DNA from: Acidobacteriota bacterium
GTDB taxonomy: Bacteria > Acidobacteriota > Holophagae > Holophagales > Holophagaceae
Length of the DNA stretch: 64,000 nt
Reading direction: 5' to 3'
Assembly (NCBI GenBank): GCA_016195985.1
Contig: JACPYP010000005.1
Coordinates: 1 to 64,000 of the forward strand
In this document: positions 7,329-16,934 of the stretch, one piece after another
Numbering within the stretch: the stretch's first letter is position 1
How the letters are laid out: each line of letters opens with the position of its first letter
The notes under the pieces: model-generated
Told to the model about the DNA's origin: nothing
The model's database searches: none
Seen by the model: the letters and a program-made list of their open reading frames with translations, nothing else
Translations under genes and position numbers: made by a program

Positions 7329-8693
7329 ATGAAGATAATTAGGATTTTTATGCTATTTACGGTCATGACTTGGCTGACCTCAGCAACAGCCAATGCCCAG
7401 ACGCTTGGAGGCCTTGTAACAAAGACAGAAACAATAACATATGCAGAAGATCCAGATTTTCCAGATGAGATTTGGCCAACCAGCAGCACCTGTTCAAACT
7501 GGCAGTGGGCGGATGCAAATGGCGTTGTTCACCATTTTAATGGCACCACCGAAACATATTATAAATATATATTCTATCCAAATGGTGGAAGGAAGCTGAC
7601 TGGATCGTTGAGTACGACATTAACAAATATTCAGGCAACAGATGGTTCCAGTTATTATCTAACGGCTAAAGGCGACACGGGTTACATCAATGGAACCGGG
7701 AACCTGTACCCCAAGTACCAGGTGCTTTCCGTGATTTACGCGGCGCCTGGGAGTGGAAGCCGTGTGGACTACACCTCCACTTCGGTCGCGGGCAATTCCA
7801 CAAATGTTTCCAGCTCCTTCGCCAACGGCATGCAGTTCTCCGCAACGGTCGGCGGGAGCCTCTTCTTTGCGGGAGGAACCAGCACGTACAGCGCCGGATG
7901 GACCTCGACCAAGACGAGTTCGAACACGATCTCCGTGTCGAAGACGGTCGGCTACGGAATCACCAGCAATGGCCAAACCAATCCGCCCTACGGAGTCGAT
8001 CACGATTTCGATCAAGTCATGATTTGCTTGAACCCCGCGCTCTCCTTTGTGGCATCCACCTCCGCTGCCATCGCCAATGTTCCGCAGTGGACCATCGGCT
8101 GCGATACGAGGGATCCCAATGCCGGCGGCGGGCCCGATATTGTTTCTCTCACCGTCGCGGAACTGAAAAACCCTTCGCTGATCACCAACCCGGACCTGCT
8201 GGACCGGCTGAACCGCAGCTGGGCCGGATTCGGCCAGGGGCTGACCATCAGCGACTATCAGACCATCCTGGGCCGCAATCCCTTCGCGAACGATGGCACC
8301 AACGGCTCCAGGCCGGCCTTCAATTCACTCGTGAGCAACAACAGGTTCCGCCAAGTCGGCTCGATCTACTACGCGCCTCTGGCGCCCGGACAGGGCCCCC
8401 AGACCACGTCTGGATGGATCAACTATTCAAGTTCAGACAGCACCACATCCAGCGCCCAAGATACCTATTCCGTTTCCACCAGCACCCAGGGGGATGTCGA
8501 CTTCTTCGTCAAAATCCACATCAACAATTCGTCGAACTACACCTGGACCAATACAACATCCCAGACCGTTTCCTCGGGAACGACGCAGCAATCAAGCTAT
8601 TCGGTCCCCCGCCCCCCCAACGGCTGGGGGGGATCAACCGAAATCCTGGTGTGGCAGGATATGGTTTACGGAACATTCTTCTTTTCGTACTGA
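7329..8693 (+). CDS. Secreted serine/threonine-rich beta protein of unknown function
   Basis: This encodes 454 residues with a clear signal peptide (ATANAQ cleavage region near residue 24). The mature protein is rich in Ser, Thr, Gly, Asn and Tyr, with few charges. It has long runs of alternating polar and hydrophobic residues, such as residues 155-205, and a TSQTVSSGTTQQ-like stretch near the end. Such amphipathic S/T strands are seen in aerolysin-type pore-forming toxins and some adhesins. I could not assign a family, so this is only a structural hint. The first 350 bp are AT-rich with different codon use; later parts approach the host GC. It stands alone and is flanked by an AT-rich promoter region and a hairpin. 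Confidence 0.6.
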   Translation: MKIIRIFMLFTVMTWLTSATANAQTLGGLVTKTETITYAEDPDFPDEIWPTSSTCSNWQWADANGVVHHFNGTTETYYKYIFYPNGGRKLTGSLSTTLTNIQATDGSSYYLTAKGDTGYINGTGNLYPKYQVLSVIYAAPGSGSRVDYTSTSVAGNSTNVSSSFANGMQFSATVGGSLFFAGGTSTYSAGWTSTKTSSNTISVSKTVGYGITSNGQTNPPYGVDHDFDQVMICLNPALSFVASTSAAIANVPQWTIGCDTRDPNAGGGPDIVSLTVAELKNPSLITNPDLLDRLNRSWAGFGQGLTISDYQTILGRNPFANDGTNGSRPAFNSLVSNNRFRQVGSIYYAPLAPGQGPQTTSGWINYSSSDSTTSSAQDTYSVSTSTQGDVDFFVKIHINNSSNYTWTNTTSQTVSSGTTQQSSYSVPRPPNGWGGSTEILVWQDMVYGTFFFSY

Positions 8694-8797
8694 TCCAGCC
8701 ATGCCGAGCCAACGCGGCCGCTTGATGAGCCTTCGGAATCGGGGTTTATCCGTGGCTGAAACCATCTTTTCAATAATGCCGACAGTAAAAGGGTGAC

Positions 8798-8860
8798 GTA
8801 AGCGGAGAAAAACGGAGGGGCGGAGAACGGCATTCTGCCTTCCCCCGCCCCTCCGCTTAC
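8798..8860. terminator. Hairpin after the secreted-protein gene
   Basis: GTAAGCGGA (8798-8806) pairs with TCCGCTTAC (8852-8860). An alternative inner stem CGGAGGGGCGG / CCGCCCCTCCG is also possible. It lies about 100 bp after the stop at 8693 and between two converging genes. The remaining bases up to 8931 hold only a short ACGGATGAACAC remnant like the intergenic repeats elsewhere. Confidence 0.5.
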
Positions 8861-8931
8861 CTCTGCTTCCAACATTCCTATTCTTGGACCACGGATGAAC
8901 ACCGTCGTTTACGACGGCCCTTGTTCGAGCG

Positions 8932-11900
8932 CTATTGCGCTCCTGATGCCAGGGCGGGGATGCCCTTGGGCTTCAGGGGCGCGACGGGCTCTTTGGCCAG
9001 TTTGTCCTGCAGCAGTTTGAGCGCGGTTTCCAGCTGCCGGTCGCGGCCTTCGTAGGTCTCCTTGGGCGGGTTCACCACTTCGATGTCGGGGGCCACGCCC
9101 ACGCCTTCGATGATCCAGGCGCCGTCCTTGGTGTGGTACTGGGGCCATTCGGCGGCGCGCACCTGGCCGCGATCCACCAGGGTGTTGGAATCCGTCAGCC
9201 AGGCGCCGGCGCCGGCGGTGCGGCGGCCCACCAGGGGCCCCAGCCCCAGGGCCTTGATGCCCGCGGCGAAGGTTTCGCCGTCGCTGTAGGTGAACTCGTC
9301 CACCAGCACCACCAGGTGGCCGCGGAAGGTCTGCTGCATGTTGGTGCCGTTGTACTTGCCCTGGCCGTCGGTCCAGAAGGCCCAGGCCCGGCGCAGCAAC
9401 TTCTCGATGACCCAGCTGTCGATGTTGCCGCCGTTGTTGCGGCGCACGTCGAGGATGAGGCCTTCGCGGTCCACCTGGCCGTAGAACTCCCGGGCGAAGG
9501 TGTTGATGTCGCCGCCGCCCATGGCGCGCAGGTGCAGGTAGCCGATCTTGCCGTGGCTGGCCTGGTCCACCTGGCGGCGCAGGCCCTCCTCCCAGTCGCT
9601 GTAGCGCAGGTTCGCCTGGCGCATGCCGTCGATGGCCTGCACCACCACGGGCTTGAGGGCCTCCGTGCCCCGCTGGAAGGCCAGCAGCACCTGCTGCCCG
9701 GCCTTGTTGCGCAGCAGCTCGGAAAGGTCGCGGACCTCCAGCACGGGACGGCCGTTCACGGCCGTGAGCACGTCGCCCTCCTTCAGGCCCAGCCCTGCCC
9801 TGGCCAGGGGCGCGGCCTCGGAGGGCAGCTCCGCCTCGGTGCGGTAGATGCGGTCCAGCCGGTAGCCCGTGGCCACGCGGCTGAACACGCCGCCCAGGTA
9901 GGCCTGGGCGGAACCGTCCTGCGCCAAGCGCTGGTCGCCGGGGCGGGTCTGGGAATGCAGGGCCCCCAGTTCGCCCACCATCTGGCCCAGGAGGTCATTC
10001 AACTCGGCCCGGTCGGTGACGCGGGCCACCAGGGGCGCGTACTTCCGGCGGACGGCCTCCCAATCCAGGCCCCGCAACTTGCTGTCGAAGAAGTGGCCGC
10101 GGTGCATGCGCCAGGCATCCTCGAACATCTGCTTCCATTCGATCTGCGGCGCCACCGGGAAGGCCCAGTCGCCCAGCTTCACCTCGGCCTTGGCCAGGTC
10201 GGTGGGGGCCTTGGGCCCGGCTTCCACAATGTAGAACTGCTCGGTGCCGGGGGTGAAGGGGCCGCCGGGGCCCCGCTTGGTGAGCAGCAGCTTCTTGCCG
10301 TCGGCGGACATGTCGAAGCCCGCCACATCCGCGGCGAAGACTTCGGCAGAAGCTGGGGCCGGCGCGCCGCCGTTGCCGATCTCCAGCGTCTTCACACTGG
10401 TGATGCGGCCATCCCGCTCGCTGAAGTAGAGGCGCTTGCCGTCCGTGTGCAGGCGCCCGTAGTTGCCCGCGGCCAGGGGCACTTCGTAGAGGCGCTCGGC
10501 CAGGCCGCTCCACTGGATGGCGGGGCGCTCGGGCTTGGCCTCCTTTGCATCCTTGCCTTCCTTCGCCTCCTTTCCTTCCTTCGCCTCCTTTCCTTCTTTC
10601 GAGGCCTTGGCGTCTTTCGCGTCCTTGGTATCCGCATCCAGCTCGGTCTTGGGCTCGAAGGGGAAGCGCAGGCCCTCCTGCAGGGCGATGGCGTAGACCT
10701 TGGTGCGGCGGTCGAAGTAGGGGCCCATGTTGCGGTCGCCCCAGGGCGAGCCGTTCACCACCTGGAAGCTGCGGTTGGAGAGGAAGTAGAGCCACTTGCC
10801 GTCGGGGCTGAAGGCGGGCGAATGGGATTCGTACTTGTCGCTGGTGAGCACGGCCTGCTTGCCGTCGGCCACGCTGTGCAGCAGGATCTGGCCCAGGCGG
10901 TGGGCGGTGTCGGCGCGGAGGATGGCCAGGGTCTTGCCGTCCTGGGCCCACACCACGTCCTGCGCGCCGCCGTAGGGGTTGGTGTCGATGAGCTTGTTCT
11001 CGCCCGAACCGAGGTTCAGCAGCCAGAGGCGGCCTTCGCGGTCCGTGTGCGCCAGGACCGAGCCGTCCGGCGCGGGGAAGAGGCCCACGCGGGTCAGGCC
11101 CTTGTCCGTGGTGAGAGCCTTGCCGCCCGGGGCGCCGTCGGCGGGGAAGCGCCACAGCTGCTGCTCGCCGGTGGCGTCGCTGAAGGCGAAGACAGTCTTG
11201 CCGTCGTGGCTGAGGGCGGCTTCCCGGGCCCGGCTGCCCGGAGGCAGGGCCACGTCCACCCGGCGCAGGCCGTTCAGGCCCGCCACGGCCACCTGGCCCC
11301 GGGCCGTGAGCACCACCCGCTCGCCGCTGAGGGCGAAGGCGGTGTTCTCCAGGAACTCCAGGGGCTTCTTGACGAGGCGTTCGCGGCGCTGATCGAAATC
11401 CGAGGTGAGGGAGACGTCCACCAGCCGGTCCTGGCCCGTGGCCAGGTCATACACCCGCAGATCGGCGCCCTGCTGATAGGCCACGCGGCCATCACCTAGG
11501 CTGGCGCCGCGCACATCCCAGGCCTTGTGGCGGGTGAGCTGCTTCGCATCGCTGCCGTCGAACTTCAGGGACCACAGGTTGTCGCAGCCATCCTTGTCGC
11601 TCACCACGATGAGGCGGTCTTTCCAGACCATGGGCCGCTTGATGGGGGCGTCGAAGGGCACCTTCACTGCCTCCTTGCCGCCGGCCAGGCCGCCGGATAA
11701 ATCGTAGCGCCACACCTCCGCCGCCGCGCCGCCGCGGTAGTTGCGCACGTTGTCGCCGGTCATGTGGATGCCCAGGCGGGTGAAGAAGAGCGTCTTGCCC
11801 GACTCATCCACGCAGGCCTCGTTGGCATCGGCCAGGGGCAGGGTGGTGTGGACGAGGGTCGCGGGATCCACCATGGCCACCACCGTGGCGCGGCTGGGGC

Positions 11901-12279
11901 CCGCCTCAGCCTGGGTGGAGAAGAGCACCTGGCCCTTGGGCGTCCAGCCCAGCACGAAACAACCCAGGCCCTGGAAGGTGAGGCGCCGGGGCTGGCCGCC
12001 TTCCACGGGCATGACGTAGACCTCCATGGGGCCTTCGTAGGAGCCGGAGAAAGCCAGCCACTTGCCGTCCGGCGACACGGCGGGGCGCACTTCCTGGCTG
12101 GCGTGGGTGGTGAGCCGCACGGCCTTGCCGCCGTTCAGGGGAGCGCGCCACAGATCCCCTTCGGAGGTGAAGAAGACCTGGTCGCCCTTGGTGGCGGGGA
12201 AGCGCACATACGCGTCGCCTGCGCGTGCGGGAACGCCCAGAACGAGGGCCAGGGCCAGGGAGGAAAGCATCACGCGCAT
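8932..12279 (-). CDS. Tricorn-like S41 peptidase with WD40-type beta-propellers
   Basis: This encodes 1115 residues, close to tricorn protease length (about 1070). A signal peptide (MRVMLSSLALALVLGVPARA) places it in the periplasm. Two TolB/WD40-like propellers follow (SPDGKWLAFSG near residue 60, SPDGKWLYFLSN near 525). Then come a C1 helical region, a PDZ domain (GLKEGDVLTAVNGRPV) and the S41 catalytic domain with YSDGETFAAGI, whose serine is the expected nucleophile. A Lys/Glu-rich linker sits at about 10540-10640. The start at 12279 fits GGAGT upstream; longer frames lack a signal peptide. It probably degrades peptides to small products. It is separated from the tyrosine phenol-lyase gene by a hairpin. 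Confidence 0.88.
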   Translation of the reverse strand: MRVMLSSLALALVLGVPARAGDAYVRFPATKGDQVFFTSEGDLWRAPLNGGKAVRLTTHASQEVRPAVSPDGKWLAFSGSYEGPMEVYVMPVEGGQPRRLTFQGLGCFVLGWTPKGQVLFSTQAEAGPSRATVVAMVDPATLVHTTLPLADANEACVDESGKTLFFTRLGIHMTGDNVRNYRGGAAAEVWRYDLSGGLAGGKEAVKVPFDAPIKRPMVWKDRLIVVSDKDGCDNLWSLKFDGSDAKQLTRHKAWDVRGASLGDGRVAYQQGADLRVYDLATGQDRLVDVSLTSDFDQRRERLVKKPLEFLENTAFALSGERVVLTARGQVAVAGLNGLRRVDVALPPGSRAREAALSHDGKTVFAFSDATGEQQLWRFPADGAPGGKALTTDKGLTRVGLFPAPDGSVLAHTDREGRLWLLNLGSGENKLIDTNPYGGAQDVVWAQDGKTLAILRADTAHRLGQILLHSVADGKQAVLTSDKYESHSPAFSPDGKWLYFLSNRSFQVVNGSPWGDRNMGPYFDRRTKVYAIALQEGLRFPFEPKTELDADTKDAKDAKASKEGKEAKEGKEAKEGKDAKEAKPERPAIQWSGLAERLYEVPLAAGNYGRLHTDGKRLYFSERDGRITSVKTLEIGNGGAPAPASAEVFAADVAGFDMSADGKKLLLTKRGPGGPFTPGTEQFYIVEAGPKAPTDLAKAEVKLGDWAFPVAPQIEWKQMFEDAWRMHRGHFFDSKLRGLDWEAVRRKYAPLVARVTDRAELNDLLGQMVGELGALHSQTRPGDQRLAQDGSAQAYLGGVFSRVATGYRLDRIYRTEAELPSEAAPLARAGLGLKEGDVLTAVNGRPVLEVRDLSELLRNKAGQQVLLAFQRGTEALKPVVVQAIDGMRQANLRYSDWEEGLRRQVDQASHGKIGYLHLRAMGGGDINTFAREFYGQVDREGLILDVRRNNGGNIDSWVIEKLLRRAWAFWTDGQGKYNGTNMQQTFRGHLVVLVDEFTYSDGETFAAGIKALGLGPLVGRRTAGAGAWLTDSNTLVDRGQVRAAEWPQYHTKDGAWIIEGVGVAPDIEVVNPPKETYEGRDRQLETALKLLQDKLAKEPVAPLKPKGIPALASGAQ
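10540..10640 (-). repeat. In-frame KEGKEA tandem repeat in the tricorn-like gene
   Basis: The coding DNA repeats 12- to 18-bp units that translate to KASKEGKEAKEGKEAKEG and similar. It forms a charged, flexible linker between the second propeller and the next domain. The repeat is prone to slipped-strand length change, but length changes in multiples of three would keep the frame. Confidence 0.75.
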
Positions 12280-12371
12280 GGGGACTCCGGGGGTTGAGGC
12301 ATCGCATGACGAGGTTAACCGCGATGGGCGCCGGACGGAATGGCGCAACCGGCCCTGAGGCGCACAAAAGA

Positions 12372-12445
12372 CAACGCAAGGGCGCCAGGGGGGGCCGGGC
12401 CGCCGCTCCAAGCGGCACCGGCCCGGGGCAGGCGTCCTTGCGTTG
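12372..12445. terminator. Long GC-rich hairpin after tyrosine phenol-lyase
   Basis: CAACGCAAGGGCGCC pairs with GGCGTCCTTGCGTTG with one mismatch. Inside it, GGGCCG and CGGCCC arms continue the stem. It lies 16 bp beyond the stop of the phenol-lyase gene (minus strand) and about 90 bp before the tricorn-like start. This is the most likely transcription end for the phenol-lyase gene. Confidence 0.6.
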
Positions 12446-12461
12446 AGGGGGCGGAACCGGC

Positions 12462-13892
<1,431 letters not shown>

Positions 13893-13908
13893 CTACGAAG
13901 ACGACCTC

Positions 13909-13962
13909 GCAATAATGTTTCAAATATTGCCCATTTTTTGCCATTCAACGCAATAATATTGC
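13909..13962. promoter_or_regulatory. Two palindromic Lrp/AsnC-type operator candidates
   Basis: GCAATAAT (13909) and AATATTGC (to 13930) form an inverted repeat with a 6-base spacer. GCAATAATATTGC (13950-13962) is a perfect 13-bp palindrome. They share the half-site GCAATA and lie about 40 bp apart in the 129-bp gap between the divergent phenol-lyase and Lrp genes. AT-rich paired sites are typical of Lrp-family binding. Autoregulation and control of the lyase gene are inferred. Confidence 0.6.
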
Positions 13963-13982
13963 TCATTTTGCGAGAGATGTTC

Positions 13983-14486
13983 ATGAAGATCCCCGATCTC
14001 GACGCCATCGACCACCGCATTCTGGAGATCCTCCAGCGGGAGGGCCGCCTTTCCAACCAGGAGCTGGCCGACCGCGTGGCGCTCTCGCCCGCGCCCTGCC
14101 TGCGCCGCGTGCGGGCCCTGGAGAAGGCGGGCGTCATCCGCCAGTACGCGGCCTTGCTCGAGCCGCGCAAAGTCGGCCTGGGCATGACGGCGCTCATCAC
14201 GGTGAAGCTGGAAAAGCGGGGCAACATGCCCGGCGAGGAGTTCGCCAAGGCCGTGCGCGGGTGGCCTGAAGTCGTCGGCTGCTATTCCATGACCGGCGAC
14301 ACGGACTACCTCCTGTGGACCTTCGTGGAAGATCTGGACCACTACACGCGCTTCCTCACGGGGCGCCTGCTCAAACTGGCCTACGTGGTGGATGTGAAAT
14401 CCAACATCGTCCTGGCCGCCGTCAAGAACACCACCGCCCTGCCCCTGAACCACCTGGGCCTGGAGACGCGCCGGAGAAAAACCTGA
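13983..14486 (+). CDS. Lrp/AsnC family transcriptional regulator
   Basis: This encodes 167 residues, the standard size. The N-terminal helix-turn-helix is LDAIDHRILEILQREGRLSN to about residue 50 (PAPCLRRVRALEKAG). The C-terminal RAM/AsnC domain contains EVVGCYSMTGDTDYLLW, the amino-acid sensing loop. Family members bind an amino acid and form octamers on DNA. It is transcribed away from tyrosine phenol-lyase, with shared palindromes between, so tyrosine or another aromatic amino acid is a reasonable ligand guess. The ATG at 13977 is an equally possible start, two residues longer. Confidence 0.9.
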   Translation: MKIPDLDAIDHRILEILQREGRLSNQELADRVALSPAPCLRRVRALEKAGVIRQYAALLEPRKVGLGMTALITVKLEKRGNMPGEEFAKAVRGWPEVVGCYSMTGDTDYLLWTFVEDLDHYTRFLTGRLLKLAYVVDVKSNIVLAAVKNTTALPLNHLGLETRRRKT

Positions 14487-14570
14487 ACCGCCCGGGGCCT
14501 GCTGGCGAGCGCCCTTGAGCGGCCGCCTCAGGCCTTCCCGATCCGGCCTGCCGACAGCCAAAATTGCTTT

Positions 14571-15012
14571 TCTTTAGCCACGGATTACACGGATGCACAC
14601 GGATGAATCTCCGATGGTTTCTCATCCCTTCCATCCCTTCATCCTGGCGAAACCGCTTTTCTTAGCCGGGATGCATGGGGATGAGTGCCTACTGTTTTTA
14701 ATTCGTGTCAGTCCGTGTAATCCGTGGCCAAAAACGCTTTTTCTTTAGCCACGGGTTACACGGATGCACACGGATGAATCTCCGATGGTTTCTCATCCCT
14801 TCCATCCCTTCATCCTGGCGAAACCGCTTTTCTTAGCCGGGATGCATGGGAATGAGTGCCTACTGTTTTTAATCCGTGTCAGTCCGTGTAATCCGTGGCC
14901 AAAAACGCTTTTTCTTTAGCCACGGGTTACACGGATGCACACGGATGAATCTCCGATGGTTTCTCATCCCTTCCATCCCCTTCATCCTGGCTAAAACAGC
15001 TCTTCTCCGCTG
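14571..15012. repeat. Tandem 171-bp palindromic repeat, about 2.6 copies
   Basis: Three units start near 14571, 14742 and 14913 with an exact 171-bp period; the last is incomplete and diverged. Each full unit carries 16-bp arms, CCACGGATTACACGGA (14578-14593) and TCCGTGTAATCCGTGG (14712-14727), so it can fold into a large hairpin. The 690-bp gap 14487-15173 contains nothing else recognisable. Related shorter copies occur near 3811 and 47205. This is a REP-like intergenic element, not a CRISPR. Confidence 0.85.
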
Positions 15013-15173
15013 GGATGCAGGGGTATGGATGCCTGCTGTTTTGGTCCGGAGTCATCCGCGGCTTCATTCATTTGTGTGCAGGCCCGCGTCAACCGGACAC
15101 CTTGAAGCCGGGTCCCATGGCACAGACCCAGGCAGGCCCTAAGGGTCCTGGGCCCTTCTTCCGGAGCGCCGCC

Positions 15174-15512
15174 ATGTCGCTGAAACCCCTCCTTCTGCTC
15201 ACGCCCCTGGCGGCCCTGAGCCTGGCCTGCGTGGTGACGCCCCGCGGCCGGGTGGCCGTGGTGGCGCCGGTGCCCGTGGTGCGCACCGTCTACGTGGAAC
15301 GGGAGCCGCCGCCGCCCCGCTACGAGCGTGTCCCCGAGCCGCCTTCCCTGCAGCATCACTGGGTCCCGGGTCACTGGCAATGGGACGGACGGGCCTATGT
15401 CTGGGTGCCCGGCCACTACCAGGTGCGGCCGCGCCCCGAGGCCGCCTGGGTGCCGGACCACTGGGATCGGCACGAGCGGGGCTGGTTCTGGATCGAGGGG
15501 CACTGGCGCTGA
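15174..15512 (+). CDS. YXWGXW-type lipoprotein
   Basis: This encodes 112 residues. A lipoprotein signal with lipobox LSLAC ends at about residue 19. The mature part is proline-rich, then has three aromatic repeats: HHWVPGHWQWDGRAYVWVPG, HYQVRP and WVPDHWDRHERGWFWIEGHW. This pattern is the YXWGXW repeat found in small envelope proteins of unknown role. CCGGAG precedes the ATG. It lies between two repeat elements and is likely monocistronic. Confidence 0.75.
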   Translation: MSLKPLLLLTPLAALSLACVVTPRGRVAVVAPVPVVRTVYVEREPPPPRYERVPEPPSLQHHWVPGHWQWDGRAYVWVPGHYQVRPRPEAAWVPDHWDRHERGWFWIEGHWR

Positions 15513-15526
15513 AGGCGTCTCATGCG

Positions 15527-15678
15527 GATTTGAATTCAAAAGATAAGGAGCACCACCAAGGCACCAAAAGCCGCCATTCATGCAGTTCTTCTCGGTATCG
15601 CGTGCGGCGATACACGAGACAAAAAGAAACTTGGTGCCTTGGTGGTGAAAGTCCTTTTTCTGTTGGCCTGAACGCGAC
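15527..15678. repeat. Dispersed palindromic element B, copy 1
   Basis: This starts GATTTGAATTCAAAAGATAAGG and has perfect 16-bp arms, CACCACCAAGGCACCA (15551-15566) and TGGTGCCTTGGTGGTG (15632-15647), with an inner CGGCGATACACGAGAC block. A second copy in the same orientation lies at 23164-23341. Both copies start directly after a gene's stop codon. It probably forms a hairpin between converging genes. Confidence 0.85.
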
Positions 15679-15684
15679 TTGGGA

Positions 15685-16911
15685 TCAGCCCCCGGCGTCC
15701 GATGCCTTGAAGCTGCGGTACAACAGCAGGTCGTAGACGATCTTCAGGCCGCCGGCCAGGAAGAAGATGCTCCCTGCCAAGGCTGGCACCGCCAACAGGG
15801 GCCCCGCCAGCACCGGCGAGATGGCCGCGCCGGTGCTGCGCGCGATGCTCGTGACGCCCGCGGCGGCGGAGCGCTCGTCCGGCGCCACCACGGCCATGGT
15901 GTAGGCCTGCCGGGTGGGCACGTCCATCTGGGAGATGCTGAAGCGCAGCAGCAGCACGGCGATGGCCAGGGGAAGGCTGGGCATGAGGGGCACGAGGATG
16001 AGCAGCACGTTGGAAGGGATGTGCGTCGCCACCATGGTGCGGACGAGGCCGATGCGCTTGGCCAGCCGCACCGCGTAGAGGGCCGAGAGGCCCGCCAGGA
16101 GGTTGGCCACGAAGAAGATGGAGCCCAGGGCCCCCGGAGCCAGGCCGAACTTCTGGTGGAACCAGTAGGCCACCAGGCTCTGGATGACGAAGCCCCCGGC
16201 GAAGGCATCCAGCGAGAAGAGGGCCGACAGGCGCAGCACCACGCCCCTGGAGGCGTGCAGGCCCAGGCGGCCTGCGTTCGCCGCGGAGGGCGGAGCTTCG
16301 ATGGCCGCGGACAGCTTGGCGAAGAGGATCAGCAGAAGCAGGCCCGCGGCGGCATAGGCGAACACCAGCGCCCGGTAGCTGTCCACGGGGCTGAGGCCCG
16401 AGGCCTGCAGGGCCTGGGCGCTCCAGCCCCCGGCCAGGGCCCCCAGGGCCGTGGCGAAGGAACCCGCCAGGTGGTACCAAGCGAAGACCCCCGTGCGGCG
16501 TTCCCCCGGCAGCACCTGGGAAAGGGCCGCCTGCTCGATGGCCAGGAAGGGCCCCACCTCGTTGCCCGAGGGGCTGATGACGCCGAAGGTGGCCGCCAGC
16601 AGCAGCACCGTGAAATCGCCGCTGAGGGCGAAGGGAACGCCCGCCGCCACCATGAGCGCCGCGCCCAGCACCAGCATGGATTTGCGGCCGACGCGGTCCG
16701 CGTTCAGCGTGATCCACAGCGACATGAGGGCGTCGCCTGCAAGGGTCAGCGTCAGCAGCAGCCCGATGCGCGCCTCGCTGAAGCCAAGCCCCGAGAGATA
16801 CAGCACCAGCACCACGGAAAGGAACCCGTAAGAAAACATCCGCGCCGCCCGGGTGAGGAAGAGCAGGCGGGCATCGCGGCCGGAAGCCGGAGGGCCGTTG
16901 GAGGATCGCAT
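15685..16911 (-). CDS. MFS transporter
   Basis: This encodes 408 residues with about 12 membrane helices and the MFS loop motif NADRVGRKSM near residue 70. The interior has FAWYHLAGSFATALGALAGG and, late, SQMDVPTRQAYTMAVVAPDER, seen in drug/multisubstrate MFS members. It ends next to repeat element B. It starts 23 bp beyond the end of the downstream-lying histidine kinase gene on the same strand, so the kinase may be transcribed first, followed by this gene. The substrate is unknown. Confidence 0.82.
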   Translation of the reverse strand: MRSSNGPPASGRDARLLFLTRAARMFSYGFLSVVLVLYLSGLGFSEARIGLLLTLTLAGDALMSLWITLNADRVGRKSMLVLGAALMVAAGVPFALSGDFTVLLLAATFGVISPSGNEVGPFLAIEQAALSQVLPGERRTGVFAWYHLAGSFATALGALAGGWSAQALQASGLSPVDSYRALVFAYAAAGLLLLILFAKLSAAIEAPPSAANAGRLGLHASRGVVLRLSALFSLDAFAGGFVIQSLVAYWFHQKFGLAPGALGSIFFVANLLAGLSALYAVRLAKRIGLVRTMVATHIPSNVLLILVPLMPSLPLAIAVLLLRFSISQMDVPTRQAYTMAVVAPDERSAAAGVTSIARSTGAAISPVLAGPLLAVPALAGSIFFLAGGLKIVYDLLLYRSFKASDAGG

Positions 16912-16934
16912 GGAGACATGCTACCCGCGCTGGT

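Noticed and set aside
9133-11499. 788-residue plus-strand frame
   Set aside because: Antisense shadow of the tricorn-like protease with no domain and shadow-type composition.
14571-15012. Possible CRISPR array
   Set aside because: The units are 171 bp and nearly identical throughout, with no short repeat and unique spacer pattern.
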